DNA of 64,000 nt from Streptomyces meridianus (lineage in GTDB: Bacteria > Actinomycetota > Actinomycetes > Streptomycetales > Streptomycetaceae). Where the stretch lies: the NCBI RefSeq assembly GCF_023703325.1, contig NZ_JAMQGM010000002.1, forward strand, positions 186,001 through 250,000, in the 5' to 3' direction. The notes under the pieces are model-generated. The model was not told where the DNA came from. It worked only from the letters and a program-made list of their open reading frames with translations, and did not search any database. Positions 46,380-55,851 of this stretch are shown here, one piece after another. The position numbers were made by a program, and so were the translations under genes. The stretch's first letter is position 1, and each line of letters starts with the position of its first letter.

Positions 46380-46934
46380 TTGCTTACCGTCGGCGACAAG
46401 TTCCCTCAGTTCGACCTGACCGCCTGCGTCTCGCTGGAGAGCGGCAAGGAGTTCGAGCAGATCAACCACAAGTCCCACGAGGGCAAGTGGAAGGTCGTCT
46501 TCTTCTGGCCCAAGGACTTCACCTTCGTCTGCCCGACGGAGATCGCCGCGTTCGGCAAGCTGAACGACGAGTTCGCCGACCGCGACGCTCAGATCCTGGG
46601 CGTCTCCGGCGACTCCGAGTTCGTGCACCACGCCTGGCGCAAGGACCACGACGACCTGCGTGACCTGCCCTTCCCGATGCTGGCCGACTCCAAGCACGAG
46701 CTCATGCGCGACTGCGGCGTCGAGGGCGAGGACGGCTTCGCGCAGCGCGCCGTCTTCATCGTGGACCAGAACAACGAGATCCAGTTCACGATGGTGACCG
46801 CCGGTTCCGTCGGCCGTAACCCCAAGGAGGTCCTGCGGGTCCTCGACGCCCTGCAGACCGACGAGCTGTGCCCCTGCAACTGGAGCGCGGGCGAGGACAC
46901 CCTCGACCCGGTCAAGCTTCTCGCCGGAGAGTGA
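46380..46934 (+). CDS. ahpC: Alkyl hydroperoxide reductase subunit C (peroxiredoxin)
   Basis: 184-aa 2-Cys peroxiredoxin. Peroxidatic Cys51 is in FTFVCPTEI and the resolving cysteines Cys164/Cys166 in ELCPCNWSAGE, the actinobacterial CxC arrangement. TTG 46380 is the start: GAAGGAG lies 5 nt upstream and the conserved N-terminus LTVGDKFPQFDL follows; upstream frame to 46293 is unconserved. Reduces H2O2 and organic peroxides using AhpD and lipoamide-based electrons. Followed by ahpD after 6 nt. Confidence 0.97.
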   Translation: MLTVGDKFPQFDLTACVSLESGKEFEQINHKSHEGKWKVVFFWPKDFTFVCPTEIAAFGKLNDEFADRDAQILGVSGDSEFVHHAWRKDHDDLRDLPFPMLADSKHELMRDCGVEGEDGFAQRAVFIVDQNNEIQFTMVTAGSVGRNPKEVLRVLDALQTDELCPCNWSAGEDTLDPVKLLAGE

Positions 46935-46940
46935 TCTGAC

Positions 46941-47477
46941 ATGGCCCTCGACGACCTCAAGGCCGCGGTACCGGCCTACGCCAAGGACCTGAAGCTCAAC
47001 CTGGGCTCCGTCATCGGCAACTCCGAACTGCCGCAGCAGCAGCTGTGGGGCACGGTGCTCGCCTGCGCCATCGCCTCCCGCTCGCCGCGCGTGCTGAAGG
47101 AGCTGGAGCCGGAGGCCCGGGAGAACCTCAAGCCCGAGGCGTACGAAGCCGCGAAGGCCGCCGCCGCCGTCATGGCGATGAACAACGTCTACTACCGGAC
47201 CCGGCACCTGCTGTCGGACCCGGAGTACGGCAACCTGCGCGCGGGTCTGCGGATGAACGTCATCGGCAACCCGGGTGTGGAGAAGGCCGACTTCGAGCTG
47301 TGGTCGCTCGCGGTCTCCGCGATCAACGGCTGCGGCATGTGCCTCGACTCGCACGAGCAGGTGCTCCGCAAGGCCGGCGTGGACCGGGAGACGGTCCAGG
47401 AGGCGTTCAAGATCGCCTCCGTGCTCCAGGCCGTCGGCACGACGCTCGACGCCGAGGCCGTGCTCGACCAGGCCTGA
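46941..47477 (+). CDS. ahpD: Alkyl hydroperoxide reductase AhpD
   Basis: 178-aa all-helical CMD-family protein that reduces AhpC. The thioredoxin-like pair Cys131/Cys134 is in [11 protein letters not shown], with Glu119 and His138 completing the proton relay known from the M. tuberculosis enzyme. It is cotranscribed with ahpC (6-nt gap) and ends at a 16-bp terminator. Confidence 0.97.
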   Translation: MALDDLKAAVPAYAKDLKLNLGSVIGNSELPQQQLWGTVLACAIASRSPRVLKELEPEARENLKPEAYEAAKAAAAVMAMNNVYYRTRHLLSDPEYGNLRAGLRMNVIGNPGVEKADFELWSLAVSAINGCGMCLDSHEQVLRKAGVDRETVQEAFKIASVLQAVGTTLDAEAVLDQA

Positions 47478-47493
47478 CCGGACCGCTGTTCAC

Positions 47494-47529
47494 CGAGGGC
47501 GCCCCGCCGTTTCCGGCGGGGCGCCCTCG
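47494..47529. terminator. Terminator after ahpD
   Basis: 16-bp perfect stem (47494-47509 with 47514-47529), TTTC loop. Confidence 0.88.
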
Positions 47530-47579
47530 CGGCGTCGGAGAGTCACACTGGGCTGCGGCAGTGAACCGGAAGGCGTACT

Positions 47580-47816
47580 TCACGCGACGTCGTTCCGTCG
47601 TTCGTCTGCGAAGAGATCGGCCAGCAACTCCGCCATCGACACGGTGGGCTCGTCGAGGTGCTGAACGGCTTCGCGCGCGAGCAACTCGTCGGCGGCGTCC
47701 TCGAGCGCCTGGTACTCGTCGATCGGCACGATCGCGGCTACGGGTACTCCGTTGCGGGTGATGACGGCGGAGTCGCCGTCCTCAGCCTGATTGATGAGCG
47801 CGGCATCGTGGCAATC
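47580..47816 (-). pseudogene. N-truncated Phd/YefM-type antitoxin relic
   Basis: The minus frame ends in AALINQAEDGDSAVITRNGV, then PVAAIVPIDEYQALEDAADE and MAELLADLFADERRNDVA, clearly a Phd/YefM-like antitoxin from its second strand onward. The N-terminal strand and start codon are missing in this frame; another frame reads MIATMPRSSI just upstream, so a frameshift is likely. No toxin gene is adjacent. Dead, or kept as a short fragment. Confidence 0.65.
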
Positions 47817-47851
47817 ATCCGGTGAGCGAGACCGGGACCCGGACGTACCGG

Positions 47852-47881
47852 GGGGCGGGGCCGGTTGCCCGGCCCCGCCCC
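47852..47881. terminator. Terminator after the AI-2E-type transporter
   Basis: 13-bp perfect GC-rich stem (47852-47864 with 47869-47881), TTGC loop, directly downstream of the minus-strand stop at 47884. Confidence 0.8.
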
Positions 47882-47883
47882 GC

Positions 47884-49194
47884 TCAGGCTTCGTTTTCCC
47901 GCTGCGGAGCGGCGGCGACCGCTTCGGCCGGGGCGGCCTCCCGCACCGCGTCCCCCGCGACGGGTCCGGCCGACTCGGCCGCGTAGCGGCGCAGGTGGCC
48001 GACCATCGTGTTGGTGACGGCGACCAGCGGAACGGCGACCACCGCACCGCCGATTCCGGCGACGAGCGAGCCCACCGCCACCGACAGCACCACGGCGAGC
48101 GGATGCACCCGCACCGCGCGGCCCAGGATGAGCGGTTGCAGGACGTGTCCCTCGATCTGCTGCACGACGAGCACCACGATGAGAACCATGAGCGCGGTGA
48201 ACACGCCCTGGGTCACCAGCGCGACGAGCATCGCCAGCACGCCCGAGACCAGGCCGCCCACGAGGGGGATGAACGCGAACAGGAAGATGATCACGGCCAG
48301 CGGAACGGCCAGCGGAACGTCGAGGAAGTACAGCCCGAGGCCGATGAAGACGGCGTCGATGAGGGCCACGAGGACCGTGCCGTGCACGTAGGCGGTCAGG
48401 GTGCGCCATGCGCGCGGCCCGGCGCCGGCCAGTCCGGGTCGAGCCTGCGCCGGCACCAGCTTGAGCGCCCAGGTCCAGATCTTCCGCCCGTCGTGCAGCA
48501 GGAAGAGCGTGCAGAACATCGCGAGCAGGATGCCGGTGAGCATCTCGACGACGACGGTGACGCCCTGGAGCCCGGCCGACGTCAGGGTCTCGGTGTTGGA
48601 GCCGACCGCGTCGCTCAGGTTCTGCGCTATGTCGTTGATCTGCTTCTCGGTCACGTGGAAGGGGCTGTTGAGCAGCCAGCGCTTCAGTTCGTTGATGCCG
48701 TCCTGCACCCGGCCGGAGAGGGTGTCGGCGTTCTCCATGACCTGCCAGGCCACGAACCAGCCGACGAGCGCCATGACCAGGAAGCCGAAGATGAAGGTGA
48801 CGGCGGTGGCCAGTCCGCGGGGCAGCCCGACGCGCTTGAGCCGGGCGACGGCCGGCTGGAGCAGCGCGGTGATCAGCAGTGCGGCGACGAACGACAGCAC
48901 CACCAGCCGGATCGTGCTGATGACCCGCATCAGCACCCACAGGGTCCCGGCGAGGACCAGCAGCCGCCACGCCGCCTCGCTCGCCACCCGCAGCCCCCAG
49001 GGAACCGCGGCGGCGGGTTCCGGCCGGGCCCCCACGGTCGGGGCGTAAGCGGGCCGCGCGGGGACCGGACGCGTCCCGCCGTCAACGGCGGCCGTCGCGT
49101 CGTCGAAATACCTGTCGTTGCGGGCCGCACGCGCGGCGAGCCGACGGTTCAGCCTGGCCCCCAGGCCGTCGATCCATTCGGGCAATGTCGCCAT
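47884..49194 (-). CDS. AI-2E family transporter (PerM-like)
   Basis: 436-aa membrane protein with about seven helices and the characteristic long amphipathic loop between helices 3 and 4 (residues ~140-220). Signature segments are VLVALIDAVFIGLGLYFLDV, FIPLVGGLVSGVLAMLVALV and IEGHVLQPLILGRAVRVHPL. The family exports signals, ions or Na+/H+ in different bacteria; function here is unspecified. The C-terminal tail is Ala/Glu-rich. Minus strand, own terminator. Confidence 0.9.
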   Translation of the reverse strand: MATLPEWIDGLGARLNRRLAARAARNDRYFDDATAAVDGGTRPVPARPAYAPTVGARPEPAAAVPWGLRVASEAAWRLLVLAGTLWVLMRVISTIRLVVLSFVAALLITALLQPAVARLKRVGLPRGLATAVTFIFGFLVMALVGWFVAWQVMENADTLSGRVQDGINELKRWLLNSPFHVTEKQINDIAQNLSDAVGSNTETLTSAGLQGVTVVVEMLTGILLAMFCTLFLLHDGRKIWTWALKLVPAQARPGLAGAGPRAWRTLTAYVHGTVLVALIDAVFIGLGLYFLDVPLAVPLAVIIFLFAFIPLVGGLVSGVLAMLVALVTQGVFTALMVLIVVLVVQQIEGHVLQPLILGRAVRVHPLAVVLSVAVGSLVAGIGGAVVAVPLVAVTNTMVGHLRRYAAESAGPVAGDAVREAAPAEAVAAAPQRENEA

Positions 49195-49389
49195 GCGGTC
49201 CCCCTACCCCGTGCTGAGCTCCGTGCCGCATCGACGGCAGAAGCTGTTGTCCCTTCGGGTCCGGGTCAGGACGAGGCGGCGCAACAGCTTCTCACACGCA
49301 CCGAGCCCCCGACCGTTGTCGATCGGGGGCTCGGTGATGTCAGGGACCGGCCGCTGGGGCCCGGGGACCGCGCCGGGGCGCGTCCGGGA

Positions 49390-50070
49390 TCAGTACCAGT
49401 GGTTTGCCTGCCAGAACGACCAGGCGCCGCAGGGGCTGTCGTACCGGCTGTTCATGTAGTTGAGGCCCCACTTGATCTGGGTGGCCGGGTTGGTGCGCCA
49501 GTCGGCGCCCGCGGTGGCCATCTTGGAGCCGGGGAGGGCCTGGACCAGGCCGTATGCGCCGGAGGAGGCGTTCGTCGCCTGATAGTTCCAGCCGCTCTCG
49601 CGCGACACGATGTTGCTGAAGCACTGGAACTGGTCGGTCGGCATCATCTGCCGGGCCATCGCCTGGACCTGCGCGACGGTGTAGGAGCTCTTGACCGCGA
49701 AGTCGGCGGCGTCGCGGGCCGAACGGCTCGCGGCCTCCTCGGCTTCCGCGCGCTCCTTGGCGGCCTTCTCGGCGGCTTCCTTCTTGGCGGCGGCGTCCTG
49801 GGCCGCCTGCTTCCGGGCGGCTTCCATGGCGGACTTCTTCGCCGCGGCGTCGGCCTCGGAGGACTGCGCGTCGATCTGACGCGTGAGGGTCTGCGCCTGT
49901 GCCTGGTTCCCAGCGGATATGTCGGCGAGGAGCGTGGCGTCGGCGGCGGTGGCCTCGACATCGGCCGAGCCCTGCTGCGTGCTGCCCGAGGCAACACCGA
50001 CTACCGCTCCGACGGTGGTGACCGCGGTGGCGGATGCCACGGCGAAACCGCGGACCGAGATCCGGCTCAC
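49390..50070 (-). CDS. Secreted SLT-domain (lytic transglycosylase-like) protein
   Basis: 226-aa exported protein. A signal-like start VSRISVRGFAVASATAVTTV is followed by a Lys/Ala-rich coiled coil (residues ~65-115) and an SLT-type domain with the catalytic Glu in SRESGWNYQATNASSGAYGL. The C-terminus GLNYMNSRYDSPCGAWSFWQ is a common Streptomyces ending. GTG 50070 is supported by GGAAGG 9 nt upstream; the frame is open to 50361 but the added part lacks a signal. Cleaves or remodels peptidoglycan. The 483-nt region upstream (50071-50553) shows no c-di-AMP riboswitch and no gene. Confidence 0.88.
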   Translation of the reverse strand: MSRISVRGFAVASATAVTTVGAVVGVASGSTQQGSADVEATAADATLLADISAGNQAQAQTLTRQIDAQSSEADAAAKKSAMEAARKQAAQDAAAKKEAAEKAAKERAEAEEAASRSARDAADFAVKSSYTVAQVQAMARQMMPTDQFQCFSNIVSRESGWNYQATNASSGAYGLVQALPGSKMATAGADWRTNPATQIKWGLNYMNSRYDSPCGAWSFWQANHWY

Positions 50071-50458
50071 TCGGGTTTTCCTTCCAGCGTCGTCCGCTTG
50101 TGTGACCTCGCGGACGCAATCGTGCCCCTGGCGCGGTCCTCCCCTTGTTCCGTGCCCCGTTGTGCTCGTGGGGCCCGGCTGGTCACGGGAGGCACTGACC
50201 CGGTGCGTCCCTCCCTGGGGAGTTCGGCGTGTGCTCGGGCGGCGTACGGCGAACGCTGTTCTGTTGTGTCCGTGCCACTCCCGGACGGGGTCCGAGAAGC
50301 ACCCGTAGGGGTGGTGACGCGGGATGGTGATGCCGTACGCGGGGCCTGACAGGAACCACACCCTGCCGGAGGACGATGCGTCCAGGCAATTCCCCGGGGG
50401 GTGGGAAAGGTCACATCCCGTTTAGTCCCTTGCGTTTTCGGAAATGCAGGCGCGCCAA

Positions 50459-50501
50459 GACGCCGCGCGGCTAAGCTCGTTGGCTTCCTCCGCGCGGCGT
50501 C
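50459..50501 (-). terminator. Terminator of phoH
   Basis: 12-bp perfect stem (50459-50470 with 50490-50501) with an inner AAGC/GCTT pairing, ~53 nt downstream of the phoH stop on the minus strand. Confidence 0.65.
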
Positions 50502-50553
50502 CTCAACTCTTCGGTCGAAGCGGCCGCAATCGTCGATCGGCTTTCACAAAGGC

Positions 50554-51891
50554 TCAGATATGGCCTTCCTCCAGCATTTCGGTCACCAGTGCCGCAATCG
50601 GCGACCGCTCGGAGCGGTTGAGGGTCACGTGCGCGAAGAGCGGGTGACCCTTGAGCTTCTCGACAACGGCGACCACCCCGTCGTAGCGGCCGACGCGCAG
50701 GTTGTCGCGCTGCGCCACGTCATGGGTGAGCACCACGCGGGAGTTCGCCCCGATCCTGGACAGAACGGTCAGAAGCACGTTGCGCTCGAGGGACTGCGCC
50801 TCGTCGACGATCACGAACGCGTCGTGCAGCGAGCGGCCGCGGATGTGGGTGAGCGGCAGGACCTCCAGCATGCCGCGTCCGACGACCTCCTCGATCACGT
50901 CGGCCGAGGCGACCGCGGACAAGGTGTCGAACACCGCCTGCGCCCAGGGGTTCATCTTCTCGGCCTCGGAGCCGGGGAGATAGCCCAGCTCCTGCCCGCC
51001 GACGGCGTACAGCGGCCGGAAAACCATCACCTTGCGGTGCTGGCCACGCTCCAGGACGGCCTCGAGGCCGGCGCACAGCGCGAGGGCGGACTTGCCGGTT
51101 CCGGCCCGGCCGCCCATCGAGACGATGCCCACGTCCGGGTCCAGCAGGAGGTCGAGGGCGATGCGCTGCTCGGCGCTGCGCCCGTGGATGCCGAACGCCT
51201 CGCGATCACCCCGGACCAGCCGGATCCGGCCGTCGGCGGTGACGCGGCCCAGCGCCTTTCCCCGGTCCGACTGGAGGACGAGCCCGGTGTGCACCGGCAG
51301 TTCCGGCATCTCCGGGAGGTACACGCTCTCCACCGAGAACAGTTCGTCCACCTGCTCCGCGCTCATGGACAGTTCGGACATACCGGTCCATCCGGTGTCC
51401 GTGATGGCGAGCTCGGCCCGGTACTCCTCGGCGAGCAGGCCGACCGAGGACGCCTTGATGCGCAGCGGCAGGTCCTTGGAGACCACGGTGACGTCGTACC
51501 CCTCGGCCTGGAGGTTGCGTGCGACCGCGAGGATCCGGGCGTCGTTGTCGCCCATCCCTCCTCCGTGCCCGAGGAAGGAAGGGGGGAGTATGCCGGGGTC
51601 GGAGTGGTTGAGTTCGACCCGGAGCGTCCCGCCGAGCTCACCGGTCGGGATGGGGGCGTCCAGCCTTCCGTACTTCACCCGGTACTCGTCGAGCAGGCGC
51701 AGCGCCTGGCGGGCGAAGTAGCCGAGCTCGGGGTGGTGTCTCTTGGCCTCCAGCTCCGTCACCACGACGACGGGCAGCACGACTTCGTGCTCGTCGAAGC
51801 GGACCATGGCCGACGGGTCGGCCAGCAGGACGCTGGTGTCGACGACATAGGTGCGCCGGCCGCCTGAGCGGCGCTTCACATGGGTCACCAC
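50554..51891 (-). CDS. PhoH2-type PIN-PhoH ATPase/ribonuclease
   Basis: 445-aa fusion: N-terminal PIN nuclease domain ([46 protein letters not shown]) and C-terminal PhoH P-loop ATPase (Walker [14 protein letters not shown], Walker [15 protein letters not shown]). PhoH2 proteins couple ATP hydrolysis to RNA unwinding and cleavage. GTG 51891 or GTG 51888 starts are possible; GAGGGGG lies about 13 nt upstream. The leader at 51892-52391 (500 nt, no gene) has hairpins at 52009-52048 and 52068-52089. Confidence 0.92.
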   Translation of the reverse strand: MVTHVKRRSGGRRTYVVDTSVLLADPSAMVRFDEHEVVLPVVVVTELEAKRHHPELGYFARQALRLLDEYRVKYGRLDAPIPTGELGGTLRVELNHSDPGILPPSFLGHGGGMGDNDARILAVARNLQAEGYDVTVVSKDLPLRIKASSVGLLAEEYRAELAITDTGWTGMSELSMSAEQVDELFSVESVYLPEMPELPVHTGLVLQSDRGKALGRVTADGRIRLVRGDREAFGIHGRSAEQRIALDLLLDPDVGIVSMGGRAGTGKSALALCAGLEAVLERGQHRKVMVFRPLYAVGGQELGYLPGSEAEKMNPWAQAVFDTLSAVASADVIEEVVGRGMLEVLPLTHIRGRSLHDAFVIVDEAQSLERNVLLTVLSRIGANSRVVLTHDVAQRDNLRVGRYDGVVAVVEKLKGHPLFAHVTLNRSERSPIAALVTEMLEEGHI

Positions 51892-52391
51892 GATGGGACG
51901 AACCCCCTCGCATGAGGTCGGAATGCGACTGCGTCGCGGGAGAAGGGACCGGTTCCGGTCCGCTGCGAGGACCGGAGGCCGGCCCTCCACGTCATCCCCG
52001 CGAACGCGGGGTCGTCCGTGCGCAAGGGACCTCCCGGGCGGACGACCCGGTGCCGCCCGCTGTCACCCGGCGCCCGCGGTCGGGCGCCGATGTGTCAGAG
52101 GTATTCCCGAGATGACGCGCGGCCATGCCGGGACAAACCGGCCTCAACGGGGCTGCGGGCGGGTCATCAGGAGGCAACACGGCCGGAACGGCGGGTCCGA
52201 GGGCGCCTGCGACCAGGGGGTAAAGGCGCGGCAGGCCCACACGAAAGCCGTACGTGTCCTGCACCGGTACTCCGCGGATTTCGCACCGCGTCGGCACGGA
52301 GTTGGCCCGGCGCCCACGGAGGATTCACCCGTGCGGGGTGCCGGACCGGACGGCCCGGCACCCCGCCGGGACCGCGGCGACGGCGGTGGCC

Positions 52392-53189
52392 TCAGGCCCC
52401 GTAGCGCCGGTGGCGGGCGGCGTAGTCGCGTAGCGCCCGGAGGAAGTCGACCTTCCGGAAGGCGGGCCAGAAGACCTCGCAGAAGTAGTACTCGGAGTGC
52501 GCGCTCTGCCAGAGCATGAACCCGGACAGCCGCTGCTCACCACTCGTTCGGATCACCAGGTCCGGGTCGGGCTGGCCCCGGGTGTACAGGTGCTCGGCAA
52601 TGTGCTCGACGTCCAGGGACTCGGCGATCTCCTGGATCGAGGTGCCGCGCTCGGCGTGCTGGGAGAGCAGGGACCGCACGGCGTCGGCGATCTCCTGGCG
52701 CCCGCCGTAGCCGACCGCGACGTTGACGAGCAGACCGCCGGCCCCGGCCGTGGTCTCCTCGGCCTCCTTGAGGACGGTCTGGGTGCGGGCGGGCAGCAGG
52801 TCGGCGTTGCCCACGTGGTGCACCCGCCAGCGTCCGTCCGAGGCGAGGTCGCGCACCGCGTCCTCGATGATGCCGAGGAGGGGGACCAGCTCCGCTTCGG
52901 GACGGTCGAGGTTGTCGGTCGACAGCAGCCACAGGGTGACCACCTCGACGTCGGTCTCCTCGCACCAGCCGAGCATCTCCCGGATCTTCTCGGCACCCGC
53001 CTGGTGCCCCTGCTCGGTGGTGCCGCCGGAGGCCCGCGCCCAGCGCCGGTTCCCGTCGAGGATGACGCCGATGTGCTTGGGCACCTGGGTGTGGTCGAGC
53101 CGGCCTTCGACACGGCGCGCGTAGAGACGTACGACCAGGTCACGGAGCGCCCGGGGGTAAGGGCGGCGCACCCCGAAAGATTGCTGCAT
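52392..53189 (-). CDS. uppS: Cis-prenyltransferase (undecaprenyl diphosphate synthase family)
   Basis: 265-aa isoprenyl transferase that condenses IPP onto an allylic diphosphate. The catalytic Asp is in GVILDGNRRWARASG, and the family signature RTSGEQRLSGFMLWQSAHSE is complete, followed by YYFCEVFWPAF. ATG 53189 (MQQSFGVRRPYP) has GGAAGGA 6 nt upstream. It makes the lipid carrier for peptidoglycan or another polyprenol; Streptomyces often have two, so product length is uncertain. Confidence 0.95.
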   Translation of the reverse strand: MQQSFGVRRPYPRALRDLVVRLYARRVEGRLDHTQVPKHIGVILDGNRRWARASGGTTEQGHQAGAEKIREMLGWCEETDVEVVTLWLLSTDNLDRPEAELVPLLGIIEDAVRDLASDGRWRVHHVGNADLLPARTQTVLKEAEETTAGAGGLLVNVAVGYGGRQEIADAVRSLLSQHAERGTSIQEIAESLDVEHIAEHLYTRGQPDPDLVIRTSGEQRLSGFMLWQSAHSEYYFCEVFWPAFRKVDFLRALRDYAARHRRYGA

Positions 53190-53299
53190 CGAGTCCTTCC
53201 AACCCTCCGTGCCACGGCGTCCCCGAAGCATTCACCCTACTGCGCGCGCTGGTCGGGCGACCAACCGGACGCCTCGGGACCCGTGATAGGGAGGTGGGC

Positions 53300-54334
53300 G
53301 TGACGAACACCTCCCCTTATCGCGCAGCCGGCGGCCGCTACGACTCCATGGAGTACCGCCGCAGCGGCCGCAGCGGCCTCAAGCTCCCCGCCGTCTCGCT
53401 CGGCCTCTGGCACAACTTCGGCGACGACCGCACACTCGAGTCCCAACGGGCCATCCTGCGCCGTGCGTTCGACCTCGGCGTGACGCACTTCGACCTGGCC
53501 AACAACTACGGTCCGCCGCCCGGTTCCGCCGAGCTCAACTTCGGCAGGATCTTCGCGCAGGACTTCCGCCCCTACCGGGACGAAATGGTCCTGTCCACGA
53601 AGGCCGGCTACGACATGCACCCCGGCCCGTACGGCGAGTGGGGCTCGCGCAAGTACCTGTTGTCGTCGCTCGACGCCTCGCTGAAGCGGATGGGCGTCGA
53701 CTACGTCGACATCTTCTACTCGCACCGGTTCGACCCGGACACCCCGCTCGAGGAGACCATGGGCGCGCTGGCGTCCGCCGTGCAGCAGGGCAAGGCCCTG
53801 TACGTGGGCGTCTCCTCCTACAACGCCCAGCAGACCTCCGAAGCCGCGCGCATCCTGGGGGAGATGGGCGTCCGGCCGCTGATCCACCAGCCGTCCTACT
53901 CCATGATCAACCGGTGGACGGAGGACGACCGGCTGCTGGACACCCTGGAGGTGGCGGGCATGGGGTGCATCTCCTTCGCGCCGCTGGCGCAGGGAATGCT
54001 GACGGACAAGTACCTCGACGGGATCCCGGAGGGCTCGCGGGCCACCCAGGGCAAGTCCCTCGACCCGGGGCTGCTGACCGAGGACGTCGTGCGGCGGCTG
54101 CGCGGGCTGAACGATATCGCCGCACGGCGCGGGCAGTCGCTGGCGCAGCTGGCGCTGTGCTGGGTGCTGCGGGACGAGCGGATGACGTCGGCGCTGATCG
54201 GCGCGTCGAGCGTCGGGCAGCTGGAGGCGAACGTGGCGGCGCTGGGCGCCCCGGCGCTCACCGACGAGGAACTCGCGGAGATCGACTCGTTCGCGGTCAG
54301 CACCGATGGCGTGAACATCTGGGCCCGCCGGTGA
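53300..54334 (+). CDS. mgrA: L-glyceraldehyde 3-phosphate reductase-like aldo/keto reductase
   Basis: 344-aa YghZ/MgrA-type aldo/keto reductase. Catalytic residues are in HFDLANNYGPPPGSAE (Asp, Tyr), VLSTKAGYDM (Lys) and FYSHRFDPDTP (His). The C-terminal NADP-binding loop is ALIGASSVGQLEANV. GTG 53300 follows GGGAGG by 5 nt. The family detoxifies methylglyoxal and L-glyceraldehyde 3-phosphate. A 13-bp terminator follows. Confidence 0.92.
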   Translation: MTNTSPYRAAGGRYDSMEYRRSGRSGLKLPAVSLGLWHNFGDDRTLESQRAILRRAFDLGVTHFDLANNYGPPPGSAELNFGRIFAQDFRPYRDEMVLSTKAGYDMHPGPYGEWGSRKYLLSSLDASLKRMGVDYVDIFYSHRFDPDTPLEETMGALASAVQQGKALYVGVSSYNAQQTSEAARILGEMGVRPLIHQPSYSMINRWTEDDRLLDTLEVAGMGCISFAPLAQGMLTDKYLDGIPEGSRATQGKSLDPGLLTEDVVRRLRGLNDIAARRGQSLAQLALCWVLRDERMTSALIGASSVGQLEANVAALGAPALTDEELAEIDSFAVSTDGVNIWARR

Positions 54335-54383
54335 TCCTTCCGTCCGGGGGCCGCGGAGCGGCGTAGTCCCCGGGGAAGGAAAA

Positions 54384-54418
54384 CGGGCCGGTCCGTGGGG
54401 GGGATACGGACCGGCCCG
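54384..54418. terminator. Terminator between the mgrA-like and prepilin peptidase genes
   Basis: 13-bp perfect stem (54384-54396 with 54406-54418) and 9-nt loop. A smaller hairpin TGACGG-AACA-CCGTCA at 54501-54516 lies near the convergent gene's end. Confidence 0.85.
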
Positions 54419-54550
54419 AGGGGGGGTTTCCACCATAACCGGTCTCAGGCCGTGCTTCACGCGTCGACGGGGGTGACGTTGTGCATGATGCTGACGCGTT
54501 TGACGGAACACCGTCAGACAAAACCCCTCCGCCGATGGGATTTCCGCTGC

Positions 54551-55567
54551 TCAGAGCGGTCCTGGGCCACCCAGGAGCACGCCGAGGAATGCGCCGAAAA
54601 TCATGAAGGGACCGAACGGCATCGCCGTCTTCCGCCCGGCGCGTCGCAGCAGCATCAGGCCCAGGCCGTACCCGGCACCTGCCACGAATCCGGCGAAAGC
54701 CCCGGCGATCAGCACCGGCCATCCGTACCAGCCGAGGGCCAGGCCCACGGCGAGCGCCAGCTTGACGTCGCCGAAACCCATGCCGTTCGGGTTGATCACG
54801 AAGAGCAGGACATAGACGGCGCCGAGGGCCGCCCCGCCGAGGAGGGCGCCGGGCCAGGAGCCGGCGTTCCCCGGCAACAGGTCGGCGAGCCCCAGCAGGA
54901 CGGCGGCGGCCCCGGCGAGCGGCAGGGTCAGTACGTCCGGCAGCCGGTGCACCGCCCGGTCGACGAGGGCCAGGAGGACGGCGACGGGGGTCAGGAGCAG
55001 CCACACGGCGAGTTCCGGCCGCGGGCCGACGGCAGCGGCGATCACGGCGCAGCCGGCGCCGGTGACCAGCGATACGGCGACGGTGCGCGGCCCGTACCGG
55101 CCCCGTGGGCGATGGGCGCCGGCATGGGCGGTCGCCGGACCGGTGGGGCCTTCGGGGCCGGAGCGCTGGTCGGGGTCCTCGGCTCCCGGGAGGTCTTCGG
55201 GCGCGGTCGATGCCGGAGCGCGGGGCTCCGATGCCGTGGCGGGACCGTCCGTCGTCTGCCCGGCGCGGTCTGCGGCAGGGTCGGTGACGGGCACGGAGAC
55301 CGCGGCCTCACCGGACGCCGCTGCGGCGGATGCAGCGGGACCGGACTCGCCGGACGCTGCGGACGTGGCGGGCGCCCGGCCCCCGCACGGGGCGCACCGT
55401 GCGGGGCCGAGCCAACCGCGAGCGGGGCCGGTCAGCGGATGTCCGGCGGGACAGGCCGTGCGCCACGGTTCGTCGGCGGGGACGGCGAGCCGGTACGCGG
55501 GGCGGGATACCAACAGCCCTGCGACAACGCCGTATCCGGCGGCGAACAGGCTCAGCATCATCTGCAC
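54551..55567 (-). CDS. Prepilin/archaellin-type leader peptidase (A24 family)
   Basis: 338-aa membrane aspartyl protease. The catalytic aspartates are in LVDRAVHRLPD and in MGFGDVKLALA (GxGD). An N-terminal hydrophobic segment is followed by a CPAGHP...CAPCGG zinc-like cysteine cluster and a ~100-residue Ala/Pro-rich linker before the core helices. It would process type IV pilin-like or Tad pilin precursors at the membrane. No pilin genes are visible nearby. Divergent from the DUF192 gene. Confidence 0.9.
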   Translation of the reverse strand: MQMMLSLFAAGYGVVAGLLVSRPAYRLAVPADEPWRTACPAGHPLTGPARGWLGPARCAPCGGRAPATSAASGESGPAASAAAASGEAAVSVPVTDPAADRAGQTTDGPATASEPRAPASTAPEDLPGAEDPDQRSGPEGPTGPATAHAGAHRPRGRYGPRTVAVSLVTGAGCAVIAAAVGPRPELAVWLLLTPVAVLLALVDRAVHRLPDVLTLPLAGAAAVLLGLADLLPGNAGSWPGALLGGAALGAVYVLLFVINPNGMGFGDVKLALAVGLALGWYGWPVLIAGAFAGFVAGAGYGLGLMLLRRAGRKTAMPFGPFMIFGAFLGVLLGGPGPL

Positions 55568-55851
55568 GGGGCGACTCTACGGGCGCCCGGGCGGCCCTGC
55601 ATGGGCCTGTGGACCCAGTGGCGGCGCGGCCGCGTTCCTGCAGCCCGGCCTCCGCCTGTCCGCCGCCCCGCCGGCCACGGATGCGCGCCACCGGCGGATC
55701 CGAGTCGTCGGCGGGTCCGTGACGTCGGGCCGGGCCCCGCCGCGGGGCCGGGGCTTCCGGGGGCCGCACGCCGGAGCGGTCCGGGCCATGGCCATGGGAG
55801 GGCGGCCGTCCCTCTGGTACAACACCGGCAGAGCCGATCGAGGGGGCAGGC

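Noticed and set aside
50071-50553. c-di-AMP (ydaO-type) riboswitch upstream of the SLT-domain gene
   Set aside because: Such riboswitches precede some Streptomyces cell-wall hydrolases, but the conserved core sequences were not found on the minus strand here.
51991-52017. CRISPR array
   Set aside because: Only one repeat-like unit, no spacers and no cas genes in the window; kept only as a low-interest note.
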